Below, piece by piece: positions 24,334 through 36,220 of a stretch of 64,000 nucleotides of DNA. Origin of the DNA: Ulota crispa (lineage: Eukaryota > Streptophyta > Bryopsida > Orthotrichales > Orthotrichaceae); NCBI GenBank assembly GCA_963920765.1, contig OY987245.1, positions 7,456,727 to 7,520,726 of the forward strand, read 5' to 3'. Under the pieces are notes generated by a model that was given only the letters and a program-made list of their open reading frames with translations, was not told where the DNA came from and did no database searches. Every line of letters begins with the position of its first letter. The stretch's first letter is position 1. Both the position numbers and the translations under genes were made by a program.

Positions 24334-26295
24334 TGCTCTTATTATAATGACGAAAGAACATAATTCTACGGCGGAACAGGTGGAAGTCGAGGCTTACGAG
24401 CGGTTTTGGCCACTGGAATTGGCCGCGACAGTAACAGAATTCCACGCACGAGGAAATGATGTCATCAGCGTCGCCATATCTGCAAATCTCTGTCAATCCT
24501 GGTGATTCTTGTTGGCGATGGAGCGGCGACGGAGCTACAATTGATTGTCGCAACAAAAATGAAACATACGGCACTTGCTTTTCAAGAGTTTTGATGCTGC
24601 TGTGGTGCACTGCTCGCCATTGCATTCCCCGCTCAAGCTCTCTATTGGAGACAAGCCTGGATGAATATCATCCCATCTCAGCTAGGAGTCTAGGACAGTC
24701 CAGGATATGGATGGTAAAATGTGGGATGAATGACATTTTCTTCACCGCTCTTCAGTGACGATGACGGATAGTTGGGAAGCCACCTAGTCTCTGGTCAGGT
24801 GGTTCGACTGATGTACCTAAAGATGATTATCATCCATCTTTTGTATGATAACTTTCCGGTGGAAGGCTTCTCATTCTTACGGATGAGGTTAGTTTCTTTC
24901 CTCCTTCACTTTCTAGAGGAATATTCACACTTGGTGTTAAGAGTGCTAGTAACTAAGGATAATTAGATGCGTTTGGACACACCTTTTTCAGTAAAAATTC
25001 TACATTTATTATTTTTAATTGGTTTTTTTAGTACATGCATTGGATAATGCCTTTATGCTTAGGTTATAATTAGAAGTTTTCAAAAAAATTAAGTCGGTTT
25101 TTAGCCGGTTGATTCAGATTTTAACCCATGAACATCTATGGTCGATTATGGGGGTGGGCAATCCTTTGTATGGCCATTTGGGGCAAATTTTAAAACTATT
25201 GAATACAGATGTCTACCACAGATTTGATCGTACAGATGGAAGTATCTTGCAAGGTTTAGTGTTATGCATCATGAATTATGCTCACTCTCTAGTTGGTATG
25301 GCCATCCTTTTGCATTTATTGGTGTATTTTCAGCCAGTACTCTTTTAGTTTTTTCAACCGTCTAGCCACATGCCACCTTTGATTGGTCTGGTTATTGTCC
25401 TAAACTCTTCACTTTCCAATTCCCTAAACCTGTCCCCTTTGCCATGTCATCAAATTCCTTGACATGCTCTCTTTACAAATTGAAAAGAGCCAAAATTGAC
25501 CAAAAAATAATCGAAGACATTAATGGGTTAATTGGTTTATTTCACATTTCATTCGGCTGACTTTCTATTGTTTTTCGGCTCTCCCCATACATTGCTTTAG
25601 ACTACATTCATATTCCTAATATCCCTCCTAACATCAAGTGTGAACTTACCTTAGCTATTTTTTTTTATTTTCATGTATATGAAAATCATCCAGTTTGCGG
25701 AAGGAGTATGGATGAAGTCGTCGAGGAACGGATGATATATGTTAGTGAGTGAATATCTGTTCGTTATGGAGAAGGTGGACAATCTCGGAGAGAGATCTGC
25801 ACGAGGCCTTCCTTCGACGTTTCTCCCTTTCAAGAAAGGCTTTTGCTTTTTGATTAACTTAGAGTCGACTTTTTGTTTGTTTGTATAGAATCGGAGGAGA
25901 GTTTGCGTTCTACGGCGAGCAAGACGGTCAATTTGCAGAAGTTTTTTACATTTCTGGGTTTTTTTTGCTGTTTTGAAGCTGCCTGTATGTAATGGAAGTG
26001 AACAAGCATGTTTTACGTTGAGCATTCTAGGAGATAGCCAGGCGCCTAAGTTGAGAACCGGAGACTTCAGTATCGGTTTTTGATTCAGAGAATCGGAGTG
26101 GAGTTTCTATTTTACGGCAAGAAGGCTGGTCGATAATTGAGAGATTTGTCGACTTTAGGTTTTCTTGCTTGTTAAGGTTGTGTGTAAAGCCTTCCTTGAG
26201 TGTGATGGAACTGAAATAGTATACTTTATGTTGAGCATTTCGGGAGGCGTATGATCGTCTAGGGTTAGAGCCGAAAGGCTGAGATTTCTTTAGCG
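24334..26295. other. intergenic region between divergent GST and LENG1-like genes
   Basis: It serves as the upstream region of both genes, which are transcribed away from each other. About 24334-24760 is GC-richer and may hold GST promoter or leader sequence. About 24960-25610 is AT-rich and shares stretches (for example TTCATTCGGCTGACTTTC) with 57080-57270, so it is a dispersed repeat. A two-copy tandem duplication lies next to LENG1 (25887-26275). Confidence 0.5.
25887..26275. repeat. diverged 202-bp tandem duplication before the LENG1-like gene
   Basis: AGAATCGGAGGAGAGTTT at 25887 recurs as AGAATCGGAGTGGAGTTT at 26089. Both copies continue through TTCT/TTTTACGGC, a GTCGA/GTCAAT block, a TGGAA block and TTGAGCATT. 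Copy 2 abuts the start codon at 26296 and is probably 5' UTR. Confidence 0.75.
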
Positions 26296-28074
26296 ATGGG
26301 CGGCCATGGTGGACTCAACATTCTGCCGCAGAAGCGGTGGAATGTGTACAATTTCGACAACCGGGAGAAGGTGAAGCGGGATGAGGAAGAGGCGGCTCGT
26401 CAGGAGGCGATCGAGAAGCAGCAAGATCGGCAACGAGAGGCAGAATCTCGTCTGGAGAAGATGCGTGAAGCTGCTCAAGCGAAGAAGCGAGATCCAAGTG
26501 AATTACGAATAACCGAAGGAGCAGAGCAATCACTTCCGGAAAGTGAACGTGAGGATGAGGATTCTGAGGCTGTTGTTGTTGTTGAAGCTGCACGACCGCA
26601 ACATTTCAACCTCTTTGAAATTGCTGCTGCTGATTCAAGTGAGAAAGCCAAGGGTAGTAAGGATTGGATAAACGACCTGAAAGTGCACAACAGAGGAGGT
26701 CTTGATAAGCAGGACATTCGCGACCTCAAAAGGATGGAAAAAGCGGTGCGTGCTCCTGAAGACGAAGGATACGAATTCGGTTGTGGATTGGTTGGAAAGA
26801 GTGGGAAGAAACCTTGGTACTCTACCAAACGTTTCATGGTCGATAGAACGAGTGGCCAATCCGACAACAGAGTGCGCAAACGAAGATCAAACAGCCCTGG
26901 TATCTCTTCTTCACTTCTTCAATTAGGGTTTTGCCTCAGATTGTGTTGAATTTTCTTTCTCACAGCATTGGAATATCCTGGGATCCGACGTTCTTTATCT
27001 TTTTCCAGTGCATGTCTTGAAACTCTAAGGCCCATAATCGTCAAATTAAGGGTTTTGAACATGATGATTATTTAATAAACATCTAGCAAATGATAGGATC
27101 CTATTAACAAGAGAAAAATGATGAGTTTGCATTTTTGAATGTGTTATTTGGATACTGTGAGAATAAGCTGTGAATTTTTAACGAGCCTACTGCAATTGCA
27201 GCTAATACCAACACTAAGGTTTCATGTTCACATGTTGTACATCCTTGTAATTACATCTATTCATTTCCACAGATTTTCCAAGATTGTAGAGGTGATGGTT
27301 ATGGATACAGTGATGGTTCTGGGTGTTGCTACCTAAACCTTACCCATCCCGTCCCATCCCGTCCTATCCAGTCCTATCCCGTCCACTTTTCAGCTGTCCT
27401 GCCAATATGTAGTGCTGTGATTTCTAGTAGATCACTGTTTATCTGCAGAGAAACTTTAATCACAAGAGCCAAATCTGTGGAGACCAATTTTTTCGCTGTA
27501 TGAGTTTCTTATACAATTTTAGAGGAGGTGGTTGTAGACCACTGAAAGTGACAGTAGACAAACCTGTTTATATTCAAAGATCAGTGACCAGAGACGTTTA
27601 GCCAAGTCATGCGTACTCTACTTGCTGATAAGCCAAATCAGGTGTTTGAGTGGGTGTTAGTAACAAGAGTCAGTAGATGATTCCAAACAGATTTAGTACC
27701 CTCTCCCGTATGTTCAATATAGCTGGCTGGTATAGCTCGCGGTCATCCCATATGTGTTGAGAAGATAATTTTTTCCCCTGTATGCTGATAGATCAGTTTC
27801 ATGTGCTGCAGATGAGGAAAGATCTGAGAAGCGAAGCAGGAGAAAGGAAGAGAAACTTGAGAAGCATGCGAAGAGGAAAGATAAGAAAGCAACGACTGGA
27901 CGCAAGACGATGGAAGAATTAAGAGCTGAGAGGGTGCAACGGGAGAAGCAGGAAAGAGATAAAGCTCGCAAGGTGGTAATCACCAACAGGAACATGAATG
28001 GTGGCAATGAATATGGCCATGTTAATCCCAGTGGTCGCCCATACTACCATCAAAGCTTCGGCAATGCAAGGTGA
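26296..28074 (+). CDS. LENG1-like protein with Cir_N domain
   Basis: Two exons, 26296-26899 and 27812-28074, give 867 nt and 288 aa. The N-terminus MGGHGGLNILPQKRWNVYN followed by NREKVKRDEEEA is the Cir_N motif shared by leukocyte receptor cluster member 1 and CBF1-interacting co-repressor proteins. The rest is highly charged and predicted coiled coil, with a conserved GKKPWY segment around residue 175 and a very basic second-exon start (KRSRRKEEKLEKHAKRK). It ends in a Gly/Asn/Tyr-rich tail. Such proteins are nuclear and associated with spliceosomes in other eukaryotes; a splicing-related role is inference. The single 912-bp intron contains a family 4 MITE. Confidence 0.9.
27028..27334. mobile_element. 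MITE family 4, copy 1 (in the LENG1-like intron)
   Basis: It is homologous over about 310 bp to 46711-47037. The right end is GGTGTTGCTACCT; the left end (AGGCCCATAATCG) has lost part of the inverted terminus. TA precedes it; the right flank reads AA, so the target duplication has decayed. It contains GATTTTCCAAGATT and a TGATGGTTATGG repeat. Confidence 0.8.
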
Positions 28075-28734
28075 TTTAGTTGCAACGCCAGAGTAAATGG
28101 GGTTAGCAATCACTGCTTTTTCTGCTTACGCTTTGAACTGGGAGCTCTTTGGCAGGAGCAACACCCAAGGCGGGCTTCTTTTTGTACATATTGTGACATA
28201 ATGGACATCCTAATTTCAGTACTGTAACCGACATTCGGGGATCTTTTCAAGTGTTATTGTGGAATCTTACTACTGATTTTGACCATGAATGGTCCTAACA
28301 TTATTTGTTCACTTCTTTCTTCCGCTACTATTCATTTACATTGATTACTGTAGCAGCCAATTTGATTGTATGTTACAGTAACTTCGAAGTAATAGTATGC
28401 ATATGAATTTGACAAAATGAGTTGATATGTGTTGGTATTCCGTGTCGTTTAAGTCATGTTTTCGTAGTTTTTTAGTTAGCCCTTTAGCTCAGAAGCGTGA
28501 GATCTTACCGTATAGAGTGATTACGAATTTGATTTGAAGTTGAATTTGAAATCTTTGAATAAGTTGACTGTATGGAAGAATGGATGAATGGAGAAGATAT
28601 GACTATATGTATGTAGTGCCTCTGCAAGCCTTGATTCAATGTGCTTTTTTTTCGTTATCGTCTCTCTCGAGAGTTGCAATCATTTTTTCTTTCTGCAGAA
28701 AGTCTCATCTGAGATTTAGAGTTTGTGCTACCAG
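28075..28734. other. 3' flank of the LENG1-like gene
   Basis: Probable 3' UTR and AT-rich flank. No further gene, RNA gene or strong repeat is seen. Confidence 0.4.
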
Positions 28735-30560
28735 TGCACCAATGCTTTATAATATGTACATTGGGGTATATGGTGCTTACCAATTGCCTATTTCAGCATT
28801 CAGTTTTTTTCGTGAAACATGGAATATAATTGGAATATTTTTGTTAAAAAAATTATCATTGAATCCTTATATAATACCAAGCAAGTATACCAAATTTCAA
28901 ATTTCAATTCCTAAAACCCAAAACTCAATTTTTGGTGAATTGTTTTGTAAAAAATTCATGGTTTTACTTGATAATTTATTGAAAAACATTGGTGATGAAT
29001 TTTTGAGATTTGATTCCATGGATATTTAGGAAACATCCATATGCACATCTTCCATGCTAAAAAAATCCCTTAACCCTTTAAGGACCACACGACCATATTT
29101 TGGTCACTGGGAGTGGTTTTTGGCCTGTAGGTTGAAATCACTCAATACTTTGGAATTTGGTCTTGAAGTACGCATGTGATCACAAGAATTTTGCATCCAT
29201 CTAAAAAAATAACAATGCAATCAGGTATGTCAGTTGACAAATAATGATGTTTATACGGCATGGCTTCAAAATATGTATCCAATTTTTGTCAAAGATGAAT
29301 CAAAGCAACAATACAATACATCAAGTATGCAAGAAGAATGTCAAATTTCAATTGCACAATTCTAAAAAATTTCAAATTGCTTAAGAAATATGCTTGTGTT
29401 GTTTTCATATACAGTAGTACTATAATTGTAGTATTTGAAGATCTAATGAAAAATTGTTGTCATTTTGGTTTTAAAATTTGTCATCCTACATTTAAGGCCA
29501 ATTCTTGATTGTTTTCACCAATTGGATTTTTGGGAATAATTATCAAATTTCTTGTAGAACCATTTTAGGGTAGCAAAGAAAGCGGGTTTTTTGACCCTTT
29601 TTGTCCACTTTGCTACACCTTGTGATTGCTATTTTTGTCTATTTTGTGTGAAACTAGTCTTGTTGGAAAGGTGGAAAACCCTACTTTCTAGAAATGTAAG
29701 GCTCTTCTCAATCAAAGTTTGCATGAAAGGTTAACATTCAAAACTAAACAAGAATGAAACACAAGAGATTTTCTGCATACGGCTCACTCAATCATTATAA
29801 TGTTTCACCTCCAACGATAGATCTAGCTGAAATTTTGGTGCTTTACAACAAACAAGGTGTACTTCCCATTTGTACGGTTGGATTATTGAAAATGGGTCCA
29901 TATTTGAATCAATTCCAAATCTAAGCTTACAGCCTTTGTTTTCAGTGGATTCTGTGAAAATGGGTGCGGTCATTAAAGGGTTAAAGAACAAATACTTTAT
30001 CTACAAAAGATTCAATGAAACTTGTGATAGGCCCAAGTTTTGTAAAATATATATTTTTATTTTTTAACTAGGTTCTCATCAAGAAAACAAAACATCATGT
30101 TTGTAGATACAAACTTAGTTACAATATTTAAGTCAAACAACAAAATTTGATTTTCATAGAAAAACATATATTTTACAAAACTTGGGCCTATCACAAGTTT
30201 CATTGAATCTTTTGTAGATAAAGTTTTTGTTCCTTAAGGGGTTTTTTTTTAGCATGGGAGATGTGCATATGGATGTTTCCTAAATATCCATGGAATCAAA
30301 TCTCAAAAATCATCACCAATGTTTTTCAATAAATTATCAAGTAAAACCGTGAATTTTTAACAAAACAATTCACCAAAAATGGAGTTCTGGGTTTTAGGAA
30401 TTGAATTTTAGTATACTTGCTTGGTATTGCATAAGGATGCAATAATAATTTTTTAACAAAAATAATCCAATTATATTCCATGTTTCACCAAATAAACTGA
30501 ATGGTTGAAATAGGCAACTGATAAGCACCATGTACCCCACTGTACAAAATCCTGCAAAAT
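28735..30560. mobile_element. large foldback element split by a TTAA element
   Basis: Two arms of about 400 bp are inverted copies. The left arm runs from about 28745 to 29073 and resumes at 29981-30058. The right arm runs from about 30165 to 30555 without interruption. Shared blocks include GATTTGATTCCATGGATATT (left) and its complement, and CTTTATCTACAAAAGATTCA. The loop is only about 105 bp. No transposase is present and no outer target duplication was identified. Confidence 0.85.
29074..29980. mobile_element. TTAA-flanked (piggyBac-like) element A, 907 bp
   Basis: TTAA at 29070-29073 and 29981-29984 flanks ends CCCTTTAAGGACC and GGTCATTAAAGGG. The interior is AT-rich and non-coding. The uninterrupted opposite arm of the foldback element has a single TTAA at the same place, which confirms the insertion and the TTAA duplication. 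Confidence 0.88.
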
Positions 30561-30624
30561 AGCATAATGAATACAAAGAACTGAGTATCTTGGGGACCAA
30601 GTGACTAATGTCCCTTTCATACTA

Positions 30625-30762
30625 AGGTAGCACCACCCATTCCCGACCATGTAACAAACTCGACCCCCTGGTACACAAGGTTTTCATTTCAGAATTGAAA
30701 TGAAAACCTTGGGTACATAGGGGTCAGGTTTGTTACATGGTTGGGTATGGGTGGTGCTACCT
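30625..30762. mobile_element. palindromic MITE, relative of family 4
   Basis: 138 bp, almost entirely a perfect inverted repeat. AGGTAGCACCACCCATTCCC at the left and its complement at the right, flanked by TA (30623-30624 and 30763-30764). The centre is GAAATGAAAACC/GGTTTTCATTTC around AGAATT. The termini resemble those of 46711-47037. Confidence 0.88.
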
Positions 30763-31675
30763 TAAGTGATTTTAAAAGTTCAAAGACATGGAGTTTGTGC
30801 TATTGGGTACCAAAAGTGACATGGCAATAATTTTGATAGTTCATAGCTCTGCTACTGTTGGTGGAACTACTATGGTGCAATTAACAAGAGTAGGAATTTG
30901 CAATTTTTAAGGAAAAAGTCCACCCCAGATTAACCCCTAAATGTCCCTAGGGCTTTGTATGCATCGCTGCATACATTATGTTTACGGTGGCATATGTCAT
31001 TTGGGAGGTCAAACCAAGGATTCTCATGAAAATCAAACCATGCCAATGCATACGCATTTGGTTGGCAACGTGCTTGCAAGATTTATAGGAAGATTGACCG
31101 CATATTTTGCAAAGCCACGGATGCATTTGAGGTTTACAAAACACTAGGTGACCCAAAGAACAATAGATTACAAGACAAAATACTTGCCACCGTGTCTGCT
31201 ACTTGTGCCAAGGACCGTACTAGAAACGATTGGAAAAGTGTTGTTATCGTGGAAGATGGCGGTTAGTGCATCTACTATAGACAACGTGGGCTACCTCGTT
31301 GGACAATTTTGAATCATTAAGCAAGCAAAATATAAAACCAGCTTGCACAGGATAGTCTACCGTGCTAACTTCCAACAAGAGCGAGTATCCCCTACAGGGA
31401 CTGACTTTGACCTCCACACGTACACTAGTAGAAAATTCAGCACAAAATCAACAGAATTTCAATAAAAAACTGTTGATTTTTTTTGTGAATTTGGTCAAGT
31501 TGATTTGGGTACTTTTCTGTTGATTTTCTGTTGATTATTTACAGTTTTTTGTTAATTTGTTGTTGATTTCTATTACGTCTTTTATGTTGTTCAATTCTTT
31601 TTTTTTTTCATTTTTAAATTTTTTTTCATAGAATTTGTTATTATTTTTACGAAAATGTGAACTTTTTAGGGGGAT

Positions 31676-31800
31676 GGGCAGCTGCCCAAACTTTTGGGCA
31701 GCTGCCCAAACTCCCGGGCAACTGCCGGTAGCGGGGTTTGAACCTTCCACCTCTCCTCTCACACTCCACAACCTTAGCACATTCTCAAAACCACTAGAGA
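31676..31800 (-). repeat. palindromes and a possible tRNA-derived (SINE-like) fragment
   Basis: GGGCAGCTGCCC, a perfect 12-bp palindrome, occurs at 31676-31687 and 31696-31707, followed by a half copy. On the minus strand GGTTCAAACCCCGCTACC (around 31730-31750) resembles a tRNA T-arm / B box, with a candidate A-box-like stretch about 40 bp upstream. It is too degenerate for a tRNA gene call. Confidence 0.35.
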
Positions 31801-32319
31801 ATGTGCAAATGCACATGCATACATTGGTATCTTGATTCTATTTGTACATTAAATGTTCATGTCTTTAGTAATCCAGTAGACTTTGGAGGCTATTTCCGCC
31901 CATTAAAGGACTTTCTTTCAAAAAACTTAGAACCAAGAAAAGTTGGTAAATGTATTTTATTTTTACCTCCATCAATTTTTTTTGGATTTCAATCTTTTTA
32001 TCAAAAGTTATGAGCTAAAATCAGAGAAGGTGTTTAGAAATTTTAAATAAATTGTTTATTTCCATCTTTTTTATTTTGTTTATAAATTTTTTTTGGAATT
32101 TGCAAATCTCATAATGATTATTGCAGGCACAGGTTGGATTCATTAATAATTATTTTTTAGTGCTAGTTTTTTTGTAAAAAGAACCTTCTTTTGTTAAAAT
32201 AGCCTCCATAGTTTGATAGCTTCAAATAACATGAAGTCGTGAAAAGTTACGGAATTAAAACCTTGCAATTATAAAATCAAAATTCTATTGACTTTTGAAT
32301 AGTTTTGGATATTTTGTAA

Positions 32320-32718
32320 GGGCATTAATATATGAACCACACCGTACCACACCTTTGGAGTAAATTTTAGATTTCTACCATCAAAAATTTGAGTTTGAGA
32401 ATTTTGAATTCAAACTTGGACTTAGAGACCATGGTATTGTCTAGGACCATAAAAAAAGTTGCAATTCAACAACACCCAATGAAAAAGCTTATCTTTTTTT
32501 ACAAACAAAAGTAAAATTAACAATTTTCTCCGTAACTAAACTTTTCATTGGGCGTTGTTGAATTGCAACTTTTTTTATGGTTCTAGACAATACCATGGTC
32601 TCTAAGTCCAAATCTGAATTCAAAATTTTCAAATTTAGCTTTTTGATGGTAGAAATTTAAAATTTACCTCATAGTGTGATATAGTAATTGGAAGAGTGTG
32701 GTACACATGTCAATTCCC
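32320..32718. mobile_element. palindromic MITE inside the CACTA element
   Basis: Long inverted arms share TTCTACCATCAAAAA and CTTAGAGACCATGG, with centre AACACCCAATGAAAA / TTTTCATTGGGCGTT. The outer ends are GGGCATTAATATATG and CATGTCAATTCCC. It is homologous to 50286-50697. The target duplication is not clear in this copy. Confidence 0.75.
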
Positions 32719-33339
32719 ATCTTTTAAAACTTATAAAAATATTTTATAAGATTGTTTTTTTTAATTCATTTGGTTAGTAATAGAAGGAAAATTACTAAAA
32801 ATACCCTTTAAGTCTTTCAAAATATCAAGTTTACGCCGAAAATATGTGAAACATAAAAAATAGTCCTTACTTTTTGTAGGAATATCAATTATACTCCTAT
32901 TATTTTGGAAAATTAATAAAAAACTCTTCTATTTTGAAGTGTTAAATATATCCTTGTGTTATTTGAAATGTAAATATCACCTTTGGTTTCTTGTAAGAAT
33001 TTGCATTAAACTATACACTTGGTTATCATGTAACACAAAGATATTTTTGGTACTTTTAATCCTTAAGGGACATTTATGATTTCTTCAAAGAATTGAGGAG
33101 CATCATTTATATTTGTTTGTAAAGAAATTTTGGTATTAAAAACAACAAAATGTTGTACTTTTTATATAAAATTTTGTTGAATTAATGAAGTTGTGTCCAA
33201 AAGTATCTAGATCAACAAAAAACTGTTGAGTTTTTTGTTATTATGGTCATGTGTTTACTTGACTTTAAAGGCTGCTAATTTTAAATCTTACCAAATTGTG
33301 AAAAGTAAAGAAAATAAAACCAGTCAATGTACACTCAAA

Positions 33340-34065
33340 CTTCTAAAAGATTCATTTTTTTTGAAAACTTCTTTTATTTTTGAAAACTTCAAAAAAATTT
33401 AATGAGGTCCAAAAAGGTTTTAGAAAGATTTCAAAAACAAACCTAAACTATTGTGATAGTTTTTTTGAAAGTATTTTGATGATTTACAAAAAGATTCCTA
33501 AAGGATTCTAATTCAGTCTAAGAGATTCTATTTCTATAAGTATTTTGAAGTACTTTAACAAATTCCATAAAGATTTTAAAAAGATTCTCAAAGATTCCAA
33601 AAAGGTTCTTGAAAATTCTTAGAGATTTTCAAAGATTTTTTGAATTTCAAAAAGGATTCTCAAAAGATTCCCAAAGATTCTCAAAGATTCTCAATTGTTC
33701 TCAAACATTCTCAAAGATTCCAAAATACTTAAAAAGATTCTCAAAGATTTCAAATGATTCTCAAAGATTTCAAATGATTCTCAAAGATTTCTAAAAGATT
33801 CTCAAAGATTCTCAAACATTCTCAATTGTTCTCAAAGATTCTCTAAGATTCCAAAAAAACTTGAAAAGATTTCGAAAGATTTTCAAAGATTCATGAAGAT
33901 TCCTAAAAGATTCTCAAAGATTCTAAAATCTCAAAAAGATTCTTAAATATTCTTAAAAATCATGAAAAGATTCTCAATGATTCCTAAAAGATTCTTGACA
34001 ATTCTTAAAGATTCACAAAAAATTCCCAAAAGATCTTCAAAAGATTCCAAAATTTCTGTTGATTT
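33340..34065. repeat. degenerate AAAGATTCTC-type short-unit array
   Basis: Dozens of imperfect 9-12-bp units of the form CTCAAAGATT, with interspersed CTCAATTGTT and CCAAAAGATT variants. The array lies near the right end of the CACTA element. Confidence 0.85.
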
Positions 34066-35032
34066 AGATAATGGTGTCCAAATCAACAGAACGTATTTAG
34101 TTTTTTACAGAATTCTGTTAAATTAATCTATTAGCGTGGGCAAGTGCCCAAATCAACAAGAAACTGTTGGTTTTCTGTTGTTTTGGAAGGGGTTTTCTAC
34201 TAGTGGTAGATTCAACGAGTTTGTCATGAATGATGGGATTTCAAAAACTTTGAGGTACAAGAATTCCATTTTCCTGAGTAGAAACCATTGTCAATGTTGT
34301 CAAGATGTTCATGGAGTTGCCAGCTTTGGGGCTCAATGTAGCAGTTTGTGCTCGGCAGTTAGTCATGCATGAACAAGAGATTACATTGCAATACGTCTGG
34401 TCTTATGAGGTGAGCTTCTATGCTTGACCGTAACATTACTTCAATCAGCATTTTGACTTGAGGAAGTGCTTGCTATCGGGTTTAGGTTCATGGCCGACAT
34501 CTTCCAAAAACCCCAAGTTGCCACATGGTGTCTCCGTTGGTTTAGATTGTAGCAACGCATGACATATCATTTTGCAAAACAGAAGCTCAAGTGAAATGAA
34601 CAATTGAACTAATCGGGGTATGGGAAAAACCCCAAGCTGCAACATGGTGCCTTTGTCGGCCGAGCTTGTACATGCACACGGCTTGTCCACTCCCGCCATT
34701 ATCCTCGCACCCAATGTCCACTCTTGCCATCATACTCACACGCAATGGCAGCGCAGATGGAAGCAGTCCACATCTCCACCTGAAGACCCGATTCTTCTCC
34801 GGGCTTGACCCCTTTGGCAAATATACATACACCATAGAGTGTTCAACGTATAATCTCCTCTCAATCTATGCAGACTTATTGGTTGCAAGCTTTGAGCATC
34901 TCAAAACGTTGAGGAGAGCGCTAAGACAAGCTCTAGAAATTGCTACCCAAAATCGTCAATCCAAACACCTCCAAATACGCAATAAACCTCTTGTATTGGT
35001 CACAGTGGCACACTAGGACGTTTAAGGGTTAA

Positions 35033-36220
35033 CCTAAAATGACCAAGAGAATGTTTTTTTGTCGCTTGCATAACAAAAAATACTCTGTAAATGGGAATAA
35101 GCAGTTTTTCATTGGAATTCTCTTAAGAACTGACCATAGCATGGTGCATTGTGGAAGGCAGAAAACAACCTCACCAAATGTACTCATATTTTTAGGTAAC
35201 CCTAATTTCTGAGAAGATTCAAATACCAAGTGTTGGGTCCCATGTTGCACCTCTTGCAACTTTCATGAGGTTAACATGTACTGTTGACTTTTGTAACTTT
35301 TAGAAACAATATTATGATGGGTGTGCACTTGCCACATTGTAGAGCTACTATAAAGGGACAAATATGGTGACTGGCTGAGTGTTCAATGGTTTAAGTATTT
35401 CATAGTACTAGAAAGTCAAGTTACAAAGCATTGGTTGGTATTAGGGGAGATTTTGAGCTCCTTGGTAATAATCCTATGTTTCTCATTTTCACCTGGTTTG
35501 TACCCAGTATTGTCAATACATTTTTATATAAACTAGTATAGGCACCTGTCAATCTGACGGGAGGCAAAATCATTTCAAGCCCAGTTATGCAATACAATTT
35601 CCCCCTAAGAAAATAATTCCTACTTTATATGCGCACTTCAATTCCAAACTTTATCCATGCTTTAAAACATTTTTCTTTGACAAAACATTCCTTTGCAATA
35701 AAGCATTTTTTGTTTAATACCCATAGAATTTTTTACTCATGCAATAAAAGGAACATCATTGCTTTCACACATAGAATTTTTTTGTTTTTTTTCACCTAAA
35801 CAAAAAAATTACCCACATAGTAATTATTCAGGATTTTTTTTTGTTTTTGTTTTTTACCCTTGTAGTTTTGTTACATTTATTATTATTTACCCAATCATTT
35901 TTTACACATACAATTTTTTCCCCGTACATTTTTTCTCATGCGGATCAATACTTATGCAAATTTTACGTGCGCAAGTTTTTCACCTATGCAAGTTTTTACC
36001 CATGCAAGTTTTTATCCATGCAAATTTTATTTACCTGTGCTATAAAAGGACCATGGTAAAAGGATTGCCATTGTATTAAATCATATTCTGTTATACAGAT
36101 AGATAGATAGAAGTTTCTCAAGAATCTAGCCAAGTTTTATGAGCTGATTTAAATTTCAACTAGTTTTTTTGACATTTCATTTGACCAACTTTCTGTTATT
36201 TTTTGGATCTACTTGTTCTA
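35033..36220. other. AT-rich gene-free region
   Basis: No gene is recognised. Around 35930-36040 there are degenerate repeats of a CATGCAAGTTTTTACC-like unit. The rest shows nothing I can name. Confidence 0.45.

Larger units (their letters stand above)
31423..34205. mobile_element. non-autonomous CACTA (En/Spm) element
   Basis: The ends are CACTAGTAGAAAATTC and the inverted GGTTTTCTACTAGTG. The 3-bp target duplication is GTA (31420-31422 and 34206-34208). Both subterminal regions carry repeated ATCAACAGAA/TTCTGTTGAT and AACTGTTGATT motifs, as CACTA elements do. The 2,783-bp interior has no transposase. It holds a palindromic MITE (32320-32718) and an AAAGATTC array (33340-34065). Confidence 0.9.
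30934..35028. mobile_element. TTAA-flanked element B, carrying a CACTA insertion
   Basis: TTAA (30930-30933 and 35029-35032) flanks imperfect inverted ends CCCCTAAATGTCCCTAG and CTAGGACGTTTAAGGG. Without the CACTA element inside, it is about 1.3 kb and GC-richer than its surroundings. Its two parts (30950-31420 and 34209-34990) hold several open frames, for example one ending IVEDGG before a stop at 31264-31266. None shows a transposase motif I recognise. It could be a degenerate autonomous copy or carry captured host sequence. Confidence 0.65.

Noticed and set aside
26475-26879. 134-codon minus-strand frame
   Set aside because: Antisense of the LENG1-like first exon; no family match.
28580-29029. 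149-codon plus-strand frame
   Set aside because: Lies in the arm of the foldback element and repeats in inverted form at 30235-30560; no protein motif.
31730-31750. tRNA gene
   Set aside because: Only a T-arm-like stretch is seen; acceptor, D-arm and anticodon arm cannot be folded.
33300-34070. CRISPR-like array
   Set aside because: Units are 9-12 bp, degenerate and without spacers, inside a plant transposon.
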